A stretch of 20,694 nucleotides of DNA. Source: JAFGED01 sp034430835. GTDB lineage: Bacteria; Chloroflexota; Anaerolineae; B4-G1. The translations under genes and the position numbers were made by a program. This document shows positions 7,184 to 13,456 of this stretch, piece after piece. The stretch covers positions 1 through 20,694 of the forward strand of contig DAOUDX010000256.1 in assembly GCA_034430835.1 (NCBI GenBank). The letters are read 5' to 3'. The notes beneath the pieces were generated by a model that was not told where the DNA came from, made no database searches, and saw only the letters and a program-made list of their open reading frames with translations. Every line of letters starts with the position of its first letter. Position 1 is the first letter of the stretch.

Positions 7184-7721
7184 TGCCAGCGACGCCACGC
7201 TGCTCAAAGGCCTGGAGCGGCACATGCAAGTCACTCGTAGGCGCATGGCAGAGATACCGCCGGATACGCGCATTACCGTCGGGATTGGATGGCCGGGCGC
7301 AAGGCTCGCCGGTCTGCGCCGGTCTTTTGCCCAGGCCCAAGAAGCGCTGACTCTGGCCCAAACCCTCTTCGGCGGAGATAAAGTGCTCCTCTTCGGAGAT
7401 TTAGGGCTCTACCACCTGCTGTGCCGTCTGAGAGGTCATGACGAGATGGTCGATTTCTACAAACAGACGCTGGCCCCCCTAGTCGAGTACGATGCCAGCC
7501 ACAGCACACAACTCGTATCTACTTTAGAGGCTTACTTCGAACACCACGGCAACGTGAGTCAAACGGCGGAAAGCCTCTACCTGCACCGTAACTCGCTCCT
7601 GTATCGCCTGGGGCACATCTGTGAGATATCTGGCCTGGACCTGGACGACGCAGACGATCGTTTCTCCCTTCAACTTGCTCTCAAGTTACGCCCTCTTTTG
7701 CCCCCCACCCAAAATCAGTAA
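7104..7721 (+). CDS. PucR-family transcriptional regulator, C-terminal DNA-binding part (frameshifted)
   Basis: This frame (open from 7101, nominal GTG at 7104, no ribosome binding site) continues the upstream regulator one base out of phase. It completes the GGDEF-like domain (LANAGIQAFLCPHEKNLAVL, then RITVGIGWPG and the AQAQEALTLAQ helix). It ends with the PucR-type helix-turn-helix: LEAYFEHHGNVSQTAESLYL followed by HRNSLLYRLGHICEISGLDL at about residues 143-182. The lack of an independent start signal and the exact domain continuation show that this is one gene of about 545 codons broken by a net +1 shift between about 7101 and 7120. Explanations are a sequencing indel, a genuine pseudogene, or less likely programmed frameshifting; no classical slippery heptamer is evident. 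The stop overlaps the first base of the next operator copy. Confidence 0.75.
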   Translation: MNFTSLANAGIQAFLCPHEKNLAVLCSASDATLLKGLERHMQVTRRRMAEIPPDTRITVGIGWPGARLAGLRRSFAQAQEALTLAQTLFGGDKVLLFGDLGLYHLLCRLRGHDEMVDFYKQTLAPLVEYDASHSTQLVSTLEAYFEHHGNVSQTAESLYLHRNSLLYRLGHICEISGLDLDDADDRFSLQLALKLRPLLPPTQNQ

Positions 7722-7839
7722 CCCGAATGGGTACTTGCTCCAAGTTTTTCAGCCAATCTGTTGGGCACTTTGCCCAAGAAGCCCAATGTGCTTTTCGGCA
7801 AATCTGTCCGTAGACGCAGCCTCCCCATGTTCGTATACT
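7721..7839 (+). promoter_or_regulatory. Promoter and operator array upstream of the KaiC-like/amtB1/glnK1 operon
   Basis: Three elements follow in order. ACCCGAATGGGTACTTG (7721-7737) is a divergent copy of motif A with no -10 at 17 bp. TTGGGCACTTTGCCCAA (7761-7777) is a perfect 7-3-7 palindrome, followed by another half-site GCCCAA (7781-7786) and a near half-site TTCGGCA (7794-7800). TAGACG (7811-7816) and TATACT (7834-7839) are spaced 17 bp, the same -35 hexamer and spacing as at glnA and pucR. The likely start is near 7846. Confidence 0.6.
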
Positions 7840-7875
7840 GTTTTCATCACCGGAAAGTCGACCGAGGAGGAGGTA

Positions 7876-7971
7876 GTGTTGAATACAGATCGAAGCGATC
7901 AATCCATCAGGCGTTTGTTGCATGGCAGTAAAGACGAGTTTATCTCAAATCAGGAGGCAAAAAATGGCTGA
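7876..7971 (+). CDS. Possible 31-codon leader peptide overlapping the KaiC-like gene
   Basis: A strong purine-rich site GAGGAGGAGG (7864-7873) precedes GTG 7876 and TTG 7879. The frame encodes VLNTDRSDQSIRRLLHG followed by SKDEFISNQEAKNG and stops at TGA 7969-7971. It therefore runs through the ribosome binding site of the next gene and overlaps its first codons. This arrangement fits translational coupling. There is no recognisable family, and the ribosome binding site is the main support. It could instead be an untranslated leader. Confidence 0.35.
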   Translation: MLNTDRSDQSIRRLLHGSKDEFISNQEAKNG

Positions 7972-8710
7972 AAGAGCTACAGCTACAAACATCGAATGGA
8001 TCGACATAGGAGTGGGTGGCCTGGAAGAGTTTATCCCGGGTCTTCCCAAGGGCGACGCCATCTTGGTGCGCGGTGAGCCCGGCACCGGCAAGACCATCCT
8101 GTGCTTGCAGTTCGTGCACAAGGGTGCAGAACTGGGTGAAAAGAGCGTCTACATCACTACGGAGGAGACGCCCGAGACTATCCTCCGAACCGGCACCGAG
8201 CTGTGGGACGACTTTCCCACGCTGGTCGAGAATGGCACCATCAAGATCATCAACCTGTCCATCACGGCGTCCTATACCAGCGAGTACTCATTGGTGAACA
8301 AGGCGGAGGTCATGGCCATCGTGATGGGTGGCCTGAAAGAACAATCCAGCGCCACCCGCATCGTCATCGACTCGCTCTCGTCGCTGGGGCGGCGGTTGGC
8401 GGATGAGTCAGAGTTCCGCGAAGTCTTTATGCGATTGCTCCTGGAGACGAAAAAGATGGGTGCCACGACGCTGCTCTCTGCCGAGGGCATCCCGATGGCT
8501 CCGGACATCACCGAGTACCTGGCCGACCACCTGATCTATCTCGACTACCACAAGCACGACGTGATCTGGACGCGCGTTTTCATCCTGCGCAAGTCCCGTA
8601 GTGTGCCGCTCAAGCCACAGATTCTCAAGCTGAACATCGAGCCGGAGGGCCTGTCGGTCGAGGAGATCCCCATCGCACTGAAGCCGGTCTGGTTCGCGAG
8701 CAAGCTCTAG
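7964..8710 (+). CDS. Single-domain KaiC/RAD55-like RecA-superfamily ATPase
   Basis: The ATG at 7964 follows AGGAGG and gives 248 residues, the size of a single KaiC domain; the in-frame ATG at 7922 has no such site. The opening IDIGVGGLEEFIPGLPKGD is typical of KaiC-domain proteins. It is followed by a Walker A motif GEPGTGKT (37-44), the YITTEETPETI stretch containing adjacent catalytic-type glutamates (about 64-74), and a Walker B strand RIVIDSLSSL (about 130-139). Such proteins bind and hydrolyse ATP, usually as ring or filament assemblies, and often act in signalling; their targets in bacteria without kaiA/kaiB are mostly unknown. It is the first full gene of an operon with amtB1 (36 nt gap) and glnK1, so a role in sensing energy or nitrogen status for ammonium uptake is a reasonable inference. 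No KaiA or KaiB is seen. Confidence 0.85.
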   Translation: MAERATATNIEWIDIGVGGLEEFIPGLPKGDAILVRGEPGTGKTILCLQFVHKGAELGEKSVYITTEETPETILRTGTELWDDFPTLVENGTIKIINLSITASYTSEYSLVNKAEVMAIVMGGLKEQSSATRIVIDSLSSLGRRLADESEFREVFMRLLLETKKMGATTLLSAEGIPMAPDITEYLADHLIYLDYHKHDVIWTRVFILRKSRSVPLKPQILKLNIEPEGLSVEEIPIALKPVWFASKL

Positions 8711-8746
8711 CACCCGAAACGCATTCTAGTTCTACGGAGGACAAAA

Positions 8747-10069
8747 ATGACAGAAGAATTCGCGGATCTATTTGCAGCCTTCCAACAATCGTTCCTCGTC
8801 GGGTGGGCACCGGTAGCCATCTTCATCATGTCTACGGCCGGCTTCGCCCTCCTGTACGCAGGGATGGTGCGAAAGAAGAACGTCAGTCACACGATCATCA
8901 TGATCAACGTCGGCTGGACCCTGGCCTTTGTAGTCTACTTCCTGTTCGGGTTCCCGCTGGCCTACTATTCCGACGCGCCAGTGCTCGGCTGGCCCAAGTT
9001 TTTGCCGACCATCGCCAACCCGCTGCCGCCAGCGCTATCCGAGGCTGGTGCATACGGCATCCCGGGCAGCCCATCGGGCCTGGGCGACTTTGCCCTGTGG
9101 TTCAAGATGTCGATGTTTGCCATCACGGCGGTGGCCATCGTGCCCGGCGGCACCGCCGAGCGCAACAACTTCTGGGGCTGGGTCATCGCCGCCGGCATCA
9201 TCGCCGGCTTTATCTACCCCGTGATCGAACACTGGGTGTGGGGCGGCGGTTGGCTGGCCCAGTTGGGATACATCGACTACGCTGGCTCGACAGTGGTACA
9301 CCTTGTAGGAGGCATGTTAGCGCTGATGGGGGCCGTCGTCATCGGGCCACGAATCGGCAAATTCGTGGGTAAGAAGAAAACCGAGCGCGCCTTCTTTGGC
9401 CACAGCATCCCGCTGAGCGTCATCGGCGGGTGGCTGCTGGTGTTCGGCTGGTTCGGCTTTAACATCGGCTCCAGCACGGCGGCCGACCCGCAGACGATCA
9501 ACGTCGAGTTGTCCTGGGTCTCCTTGACCACGGCAATGTGCATGGCTGGCGGTCTATTCGGCGCGGCGCTTACCTCGCGCGGCCACGTGCTCACCAGCGT
9601 GATCGGCCTGCTCTCCGGTGCGGTCACCATCTGCTCCGGCGCCTCCGTGATGCACCCGCTCGCCGCCTTCGTCAGCGGCATCGTCGCAGGCGTGCTGACG
9701 ACCTTTACTGTCGGGGTCTTAGAACACGTGTTCAAGGTTGATGACGCCCTCGCCTGCTTCGCGGTACACGGCGCATGTGGCATATGGGGCGTCATCGCCA
9801 CGGGGCTGTTCGGCGGCAAAGCGATAGGTGGTCATCCCATCTATGGGTTCGAGAACGCCGACTGGCTGCATGCACTGGGCGTGCAGGTGGTAGGGGCCTT
9901 GAGCATCGCGGCGTTCGTGGCCGTGACCGGCTTCATCCTGTTCTGGGTACTCAATAAAGTCAAGCTGCTGCGTGTTTCGCGCGATGCTGAACTCTTCGGT
10001 CTCGACATCGCCTTGCACAAGACGTACGCGTACGCCGAGGATATGGCTGAACATCAATGGGGGAGGTAA
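8747..10069 (+). CDS. amtB: Ammonium transporter, Amt family (first copy)
   Basis: A 440-residue polytopic membrane protein with about 11 hydrophobic helices, expected to form a trimeric ammonium channel in the inner membrane. Hallmarks are STAGFALLYAGMVRKKN in the first helix region, Asp177 in the DYAGSTVVH motif, and the pore twin histidines His185 (TVVHLVGG) and His341 (FAVHGACGIWG). The cytoplasmic C-terminal tail (about 403-440) is the part that contacts PII proteins in this family. The ATG follows CGGAGG with good spacing. It is preceded by the KaiC-like ATPase and followed 6 nt later by a PII gene, the classic amtB-glnK pairing, so all three are probably co-transcribed. It differs clearly from the second Amt at 10739; note its longer N-terminus and an extra segment of about 30 residues near 78-113. 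Confidence 0.95.
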   Translation: MTEEFADLFAAFQQSFLVGWAPVAIFIMSTAGFALLYAGMVRKKNVSHTIIMINVGWTLAFVVYFLFGFPLAYYSDAPVLGWPKFLPTIANPLPPALSEAGAYGIPGSPSGLGDFALWFKMSMFAITAVAIVPGGTAERNNFWGWVIAAGIIAGFIYPVIEHWVWGGGWLAQLGYIDYAGSTVVHLVGGMLALMGAVVIGPRIGKFVGKKKTERAFFGHSIPLSVIGGWLLVFGWFGFNIGSSTAADPQTINVELSWVSLTTAMCMAGGLFGAALTSRGHVLTSVIGLLSGAVTICSGASVMHPLAAFVSGIVAGVLTTFTVGVLEHVFKVDDALACFAVHGACGIWGVIATGLFGGKAIGGHPIYGFENADWLHALGVQVVGALSIAAFVAVTGFILFWVLNKVKLLRVSRDAELFGLDIALHKTYAYAEDMAEHQWGR

Positions 10070-10075
10070 GCGATC

Positions 10076-10414
10076 ATGAAAAAAGTCGAAGCTGTAGTCA
10101 AGCCAGCCAAGCTTGGTCCTGTCAGAGAGGCGCTGGCAAAGGGAGGGTTCTCCTCCCTGACCACCTACGATGTCAAAGGTCGGGGTAAGCAGAGCGCTGT
10201 CGGCACGACACCAGATGGAGTCACCCTCTACGCCGGGCTTCTGAACAAGGTGAAAATCGAGGTCGTCACTGAGGCAGAAAACGTCGAAAAGGTCATCGAG
10301 ATCATCATTGGAGCGGCGCGGACGGGAGACATCGGAGACGGCAAGATATTCGTCTCCAATATCGAGGACGTCATCCGGGTCCGTACCGGAGAAAGAGGGA
10401 AAGAAGCGATATAG
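10076..10414 (+). CDS. PII signalling protein with atypical T-loop (first copy)
   Basis: A 112-residue PII protein, expected to form a trimer that binds ATP/ADP and 2-oxoglutarate and docks on the neighbouring Amt channel. The core pattern is intact: MKKVEAVVKPAKL at the start, the ATP-loop segment ARTGDIGDGKIFV (about 81-93) and the C-terminal VIRVRTGERG. The T-loop is unusual: after VKGRGKQ (33-39) it reads SAVGTTPDGVTLYAGLLNK. Position 51 is Leu where canonical GlnB/GlnK proteins have the uridylylated Tyr51; the nearest tyrosine is Tyr52. The GRGKQ word is also reminiscent of NifI-type PII proteins. It lies 6 nt after amtB1 with its own GGGGGAGG site. A terminator at 10499 ends the operon. 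It is called GlnK by context only; the symbol is withheld because of the divergent loop. Confidence 0.9.
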   Translation: MKKVEAVVKPAKLGPVREALAKGGFSSLTTYDVKGRGKQSAVGTTPDGVTLYAGLLNKVKIEVVTEAENVEKVIEIIIGAARTGDIGDGKIFVSNIEDVIRVRTGERGKEAI

Positions 10415-10498
10415 TAGGAACCTTTGATCGTCACGTGTCTGATCGCAAGTCAACGACACGAGAAAAGCAATGAATATGCGAGTTCCTCCTTGTGATTA

Positions 10499-10538
10499 GG
10501 GCTTTTGTGGATGCGCCCCACAAAAGCCCTTTTCTTTT
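10499..10538 (+). terminator. Rho-independent terminator of the KaiC/amtB1/glnK1 operon
   Basis: GGGCTTTTGTGG (10499-10510) and CCACAAAAGCCC (10518-10529) form a perfect 12-bp stem with a 7-nt loop, followed by TTTTCTTTT (10530-10538). The preceding 3' untranslated stretch also holds CGTGTC/GACACG and AGGAAC/GTTCCT (10416-10487) pairings and the decamer TTGATCGTCA (10424-10433), which recurs after glnK2. Confidence 0.92.
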
Positions 10539-10565
10539 GCCCCTGTAGGGTTTCTCCGCCCGGCA

Positions 10566-10582
10566 TTGGGCACTTTGCACAA
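10566..10582 (+). promoter_or_regulatory. Second copy of the TTGGGCA-N3-TGCCCAA operator (motif B)
   Basis: TTGGGCACTTTGCACAA differs from the perfect palindrome at 7761-7777 at a single position. It lies 43 bp upstream of the -35 hexamer of the amtB2 promoter and just after the terminator of the preceding operon. Sharing between the two Amt operons suggests a common regulator that is not needed at glnA or glnE. Confidence 0.55.
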
Positions 10583-10609
10583 AGTAATTCCCCCTACCCT
10601 TGTGAAAAA

Positions 10610-10654
10610 TGCCCCGCTTGGGTACTAGATTCACGCCCTCTGCCCCGCTATAAT
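10610..10654 (+). promoter_or_regulatory. amtB2 promoter with motif A (copy 3)
   Basis: GCCCCGCTTGGGTACTAGAT (10611-10630) matches the glnA and pucR operators outside the central spacer. TAGATT (10626-10631) lies at the -35 position and TATAAT (10649-10654) follows after exactly 17 bp. The transcript would start near 10661, giving a leader of about 78 nt with a small GGCCG/CGGCC hairpin before the amtB2 ribosome binding site. Together with the terminator and motif B this explains the gene-free interval 10415-10738. Confidence 0.75.
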
Positions 10655-10738
10655 CTAAAGCGGCACGTGCCAAAAGGCCGTCAGGCGCAGGCGGCCAGCA
10701 AACTGTCAAAATACGCAATCACACAAGGAGGCACTCGA

Positions 10739-11956
10739 ATGATAGACTCTGGCGATACCACCTGGATCCTCGTCTCATCGGCCCTGGTGCTGGTGATGAC
10801 GCCCGCCCTGGCCTTTTTCTACGGAGGCATGGTACGGAAGAAGAACATCCTCTCGACGCTCAATCTTAGCTTTGTCATGATGTGCCTGATCAGCGTTCAG
10901 TGGCTGCTCTGCGGCTACAGCCTGGCCTTTGGCTCCGACGTTGGCGGGGGCTTGCTCGGTGGCCTGGAGTTCCTGGGACTTCAGGGCGTTGGGGCCGAAC
11001 CCTTGGAAGGCATGACCATCCCCTATATGCTGTTCGCCGCGTTCCAGATGATGTTTGCCATCATCACACCGGCCCTCATCACCGGCGCTTTCGTGGAGCG
11101 TGTGCGCTTCAAGACGTTCCTGGTCTTTAGCCTGCTTTGGGCCACCTTGATCTATGACCCGGTGTGCCACTGGGTGTGGGGACCGGGGGGCATCCTGGGG
11201 CCGGACGGCCTGGGCGCGCTCGACTTTGCCGGGGGGACGGTGGTGCACATGACGGCAGGCTTTTCCGCGCTGGCCTTCGCGCTGGCCATCGGGCCGCGCA
11301 AGGGATTCGGCAGCCAGTCGTTCGAGCCTGCAAACATTCCCTACAGTGTCCTGGGAGCAGGGCTGCTGTGGATGGGCTGGTTTGGTTTCAACGGCGGCAG
11401 CGCACTGGCCGCCAATGGCACGGCGGTACAAGCCCTGTTCACCACCAATACGGCGGCCGCTGCCGCGGGGTTGGTATGGATGATCCTGAGCTGGACCGAC
11501 AATAAGCCCAGCGTGTTGGGCATTGTCACCGGCGCAGTGGTCGGCTTGGTTGCCATCACACCCGGCGCCGGCTTTGTCACGCCACTGGGCGCGCTGGCCA
11601 TCGGCGCTTTGGTCGCACCCATCAGCTACTATGCTATCAAGTTCATCAAGGGCCGCAACCTGGTGGACGAGTCGCTGGACGTGTTCGCCTGCCATGGTCT
11701 GGGCGGCCTGTGGGGCGCGCTGGCGACAGGCCTGTTCGCCGCCTCGTCGGTCGGCGGCGTGGACGGGCTGTTTTACGGCAATCCCGGCCAGTTCCTGGCC
11801 CAGCTCTGGGCGGCGCTGTTGGCCATCGGCGTCTCCTTCGGCGTGACCTTTGTGCTGGCCAAAGTACTGAACGCCACTATGGGACTGCGCGTTTCGGACA
11901 ACGAGGAGCAAGTCGGTCTCGACGTCAGCGAGCATGCAGAGCGTGCCTACGCGTAG
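10739..11956 (+). CDS. amtB: Ammonium transporter, Amt family (second copy)
   Basis: A 405-residue Amt channel. The start is placed at ATG 10739 behind AAGGAGG (7-nt spacing); the frame extends upstream to 10505, but that would cross the promoter and terminator. The N-terminal segment (SSALVLVMTPALAFFYGGMV) begins directly with the first membrane helix. Pore features are Asp162 in DFAGGTVVH, His170 and His319 (FACHGLGGLWG). The cytoplasmic tail (about 375-405) is of the PII-binding type. It lies 65 nt upstream of a canonical PII gene. Having a second, sequence-divergent Amt-PII pair next to the first suggests different affinities or regulation rather than recent tandem duplication. The promoter carries both operator types seen in the window. 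Confidence 0.95.
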   Translation: MIDSGDTTWILVSSALVLVMTPALAFFYGGMVRKKNILSTLNLSFVMMCLISVQWLLCGYSLAFGSDVGGGLLGGLEFLGLQGVGAEPLEGMTIPYMLFAAFQMMFAIITPALITGAFVERVRFKTFLVFSLLWATLIYDPVCHWVWGPGGILGPDGLGALDFAGGTVVHMTAGFSALAFALAIGPRKGFGSQSFEPANIPYSVLGAGLLWMGWFGFNGGSALAANGTAVQALFTTNTAAAAAGLVWMILSWTDNKPSVLGIVTGAVVGLVAITPGAGFVTPLGALAIGALVAPISYYAIKFIKGRNLVDESLDVFACHGLGGLWGALATGLFAASSVGGVDGLFYGNPGQFLAQLWAALLAIGVSFGVTFVLAKVLNATMGLRVSDNEEQVGLDVSEHAERAYA

Positions 11957-11977
11957 CATAAGCCGTATGCGTAACAT

Positions 11978-11992
11978 ACATGCACAGCATGT
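11978..11992 (+). other. Small palindrome between amtB2 and glnK2
   Basis: ACATGC (11978-11983) and GCATGT (11987-11992) flank a 3-nt spacer. It lies 30 nt before the glnK2 start. It could be an mRNA hairpin tuning the amtB:glnK ratio or a protein site; nothing else supports either reading. Confidence 0.3.
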
Positions 11993-12021
11993 GGACGTAT
12001 ACCCAAGCAGGAGATGAGAAA

Positions 12022-12390
12022 ATGACCAAGAAAATCGAAGCTATCATACGCGAAGAGAAATTGGAGGATGTGAAGAGCGCCCTGCACGAGATCGGCATCG
12101 TCGGCATGAACGTGTTCGAGATTTGCGGGCACGGGCGGCAGGGGGGTATCACGCTAGCGGGGCGCACGGGCACCTACCAGGTCGATATGCTGCCCAAGAT
12201 GCAGCTCAACATCGTCCTCAGCGACCACAACGTCGAAAAGACCATCGCCACCATCCGTGAGGCCGCATCGACGGGCGAGCCGGGCGACGGCATCGTCTTT
12301 GTCTACCCGGTGGAGGACGTGATCCGCATTCGCACCGGGGAGCGAGGGCGTGAGGCGCTGCACTACGAGGGCGACATAGACACCAGGTAG
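12022..12390 (+). CDS. glnK: PII nitrogen regulatory protein GlnK/GlnB (second copy)
   Basis: A 122-residue PII protein starting at ATG 12022 behind AGGAGATGAG; an upstream in-frame ATG at 11980 lacks a site. The T-loop is canonical, with GHGRQGG (36-42) followed by RTGTYQVDMLPK. Tyr52 aligns with the uridylylated Tyr51 of GlnB/GlnK. The ATP-binding segment AASTGEPGDGIVFVYPVEDVIRI lies at about 86-108. The protein should sense 2-oxoglutarate and ATP/ADP and block the adjacent AmtB2 when nitrogen is plentiful. It may also influence GlnE. No GlnD modifier is encoded in the window, so modification is possible but unproven. The C-terminal extension LHYEGDIDTR is slightly longer than usual. The operon ends at the terminator at 12507. 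Confidence 0.95.
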   Translation: MTKKIEAIIREEKLEDVKSALHEIGIVGMNVFEICGHGRQGGITLAGRTGTYQVDMLPKMQLNIVLSDHNVEKTIATIREAASTGEPGDGIVFVYPVEDVIRIRTGERGREALHYEGDIDTR

Positions 12391-12392
12391 AG

Positions 12393-12485
12393 GGCGCGTT
12401 TCAGTTTTATGGCGGTGTGCACATCCCACGGCAGTTGATCGTCAGGTTTTGATAGCCATCGTCCATCTGGGCGTTGAAACGCGCC
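12393..12485 (+). other. Structured 3' region after glnK2
   Basis: GGCGCGTTTCA (12393-12403) and TGAAACGCGCC (12475-12485) are an exact 11-bp inverted repeat closing a 71-nt interior. The interior includes ATGGC/GCCAT pairing and the decamer TTGATCGTCA (12435-12444), also present after glnK1. CGCCTTCAGCC (12482-12492) can alternatively pair with GGCTGAGAAGGCG (12500-12512), which overlaps the left arm of the terminator. It could be a processed 3' UTR small RNA or a switch; no known class is recognised. Confidence 0.45.
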
Positions 12486-12506
12486 TTCAGCCTGATATTG
12501 GCTGAG

Positions 12507-12538
12507 AAGGCGTCTGCCACAGCTGCAGACGCCTTTTT
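12507..12538 (+). terminator. Rho-independent terminator of amtB2-glnK2
   Basis: AAGGCGTCTGC (12507-12517) and GCAGACGCCTT (12525-12535) form a perfect 11-bp stem with a 7-nt loop and a T-tract to 12538. It separates the ammonium operon from the next promoter 30 nt downstream. Confidence 0.92.
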
Positions 12539-12567
12539 ACCGTTGCGAAAGGTATCATAGATCGACC

Positions 12568-12595
12568 TTGACAAAACCTATTGAAAGGGTATAAT
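12568..12595 (+). promoter_or_regulatory. Sigma70 promoter of GntR regulator 1
   Basis: TTGACA (12568-12573) and TATAAT (12590-12595) are perfect consensus hexamers with a 16-bp spacer. The same hexamers and spacer occur at gntR2. The expected start is near 12602, about 49 nt before the ATG. Confidence 0.85.
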
Positions 12596-12619
12596 TCAGC
12601 CCAGCGTTTTACTTTTGCC

Positions 12620-12634
12620 AAAGATACAATCTTT
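12620..12634 (+). promoter_or_regulatory. Putative autoregulatory operator for GntR regulator 1
   Basis: AAAGATACAATCTTT is a perfect 6-3-6 palindrome lying just downstream of the expected transcription start. A related word AGAGATACAATATTT sits in the same place at gntR2 (17506-17520). The location suits repression of its own gene by a FadR-type dimer. The binding protein is inferred from position only. Confidence 0.45.
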
Positions 12635-12650
12635 CTGAAGGGGAACGTAA

Positions 12651-13340
12651 ATGGCACAAATCGCACTGCCCTATTCCATCTTCAAATACATCATCGAAGA
12701 AGGATCTGTCGCCAGAGAGCAAGGCAAGGAGCTCAAACTTCCCCCAATGGACGAGCTTGCCGAGAGCCTGGGCGTCAGCCGGGGCAAGCTGCGCGAGGAA
12801 CTGATCGCTATCCAGGCCTACGGCATCGTCGAGATGCGCCCCGGCGACGGTACCTACGTGCGTCCCTTCGATTTCTACACCGCCACTCGGACGCTGGCCC
12901 TCTACGCCATCGAGTGCGACCGCAGGCATTTCGATCACCTCTACGAGGTCAGAATCCAGCTCGAGTTCGCCTTCTGGGAAAGAGCGGCGCGCAGCCTCAC
13001 CCAGGAGGACAAGGAACGGCTTGAACGTATCCTGGAGCAAGCCGAGAAGAAGCTGCACGGCGCCCCCGTGGAAATCCCCCACAGCGAGCATCGCGAGTTC
13101 CACACGGTCATCTTCAGCCGGCTGGACAACGAGTTCGCCCAGGGCATCCTAAAGGCTTACTGGGACGCCTACGAGGCCGTGGGCCTGCACCGCTACTTCG
13201 ACCTGAACTACTACGAATCAATGTGGGACAGCCACAGGAAGATGGTGAAGGCCATCCTGGAGGGCCGCTACGAGGAAGGCGAAGAAGTCCTCGCCCACCA
13301 CTTTACCCTGCTTGGAGATCGCTTACAAGGCAAGCGGTAG
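12651..13340 (+). CDS. GntR/FadR-family transcriptional regulator (copy 1, next to gdhA)
   Basis: A 229-residue protein starting at ATG 12651 behind AAGGGGA. The N-terminal winged helix spans about 1-75 and includes MDELAESLGVSRGKLREEL and the wing MRPGDGTYVRPF. The C-terminal half is a FadR-type (FCD) helical ligand domain with histidines in HREFH, DSHRKM and LAHHF that often hold a metal ion in this family. It is strikingly similar to the second regulator at 17556 across the whole length, and both precede a glutamate-metabolism gene. The distance to gdhA is 116 nt without a clear promoter or terminator, so co-transcription is likely. It probably responds to a small carboxylate such as glutamate or 2-oxoglutarate, an inference from the family and its neighbours. 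The N-terminal region lacks the usual SGELKPG loop and instead carries an EEGSVAREQGKELKLP segment. Confidence 0.88.
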   Translation: MAQIALPYSIFKYIIEEGSVAREQGKELKLPPMDELAESLGVSRGKLREELIAIQAYGIVEMRPGDGTYVRPFDFYTATRTLALYAIECDRRHFDHLYEVRIQLEFAFWERAARSLTQEDKERLERILEQAEKKLHGAPVEIPHSEHREFHTVIFSRLDNEFAQGILKAYWDAYEAVGLHRYFDLNYYESMWDSHRKMVKAILEGRYEEGEEVLAHHFTLLGDRLQGKR

Positions 13341-13456
13341 GCCTGTGCGGTTTCGCTTCCTATCCCAACTGCTCAGAGGGTTGAGATCGCGCGATGTCAA
13401 CGAGGTCTGCCTCACGCCGGGACGCACCCTGGCATTCACACTAACGGAGGATTATT

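Noticed and set aside
10505..10738. N-terminal extension of amtB2 to an ATG at 10505
   Set aside because: It would start inside the terminator hairpin and translate through the promoter; the ATG at 10739 has AAGGAGG at ideal spacing and starts at the first membrane helix.
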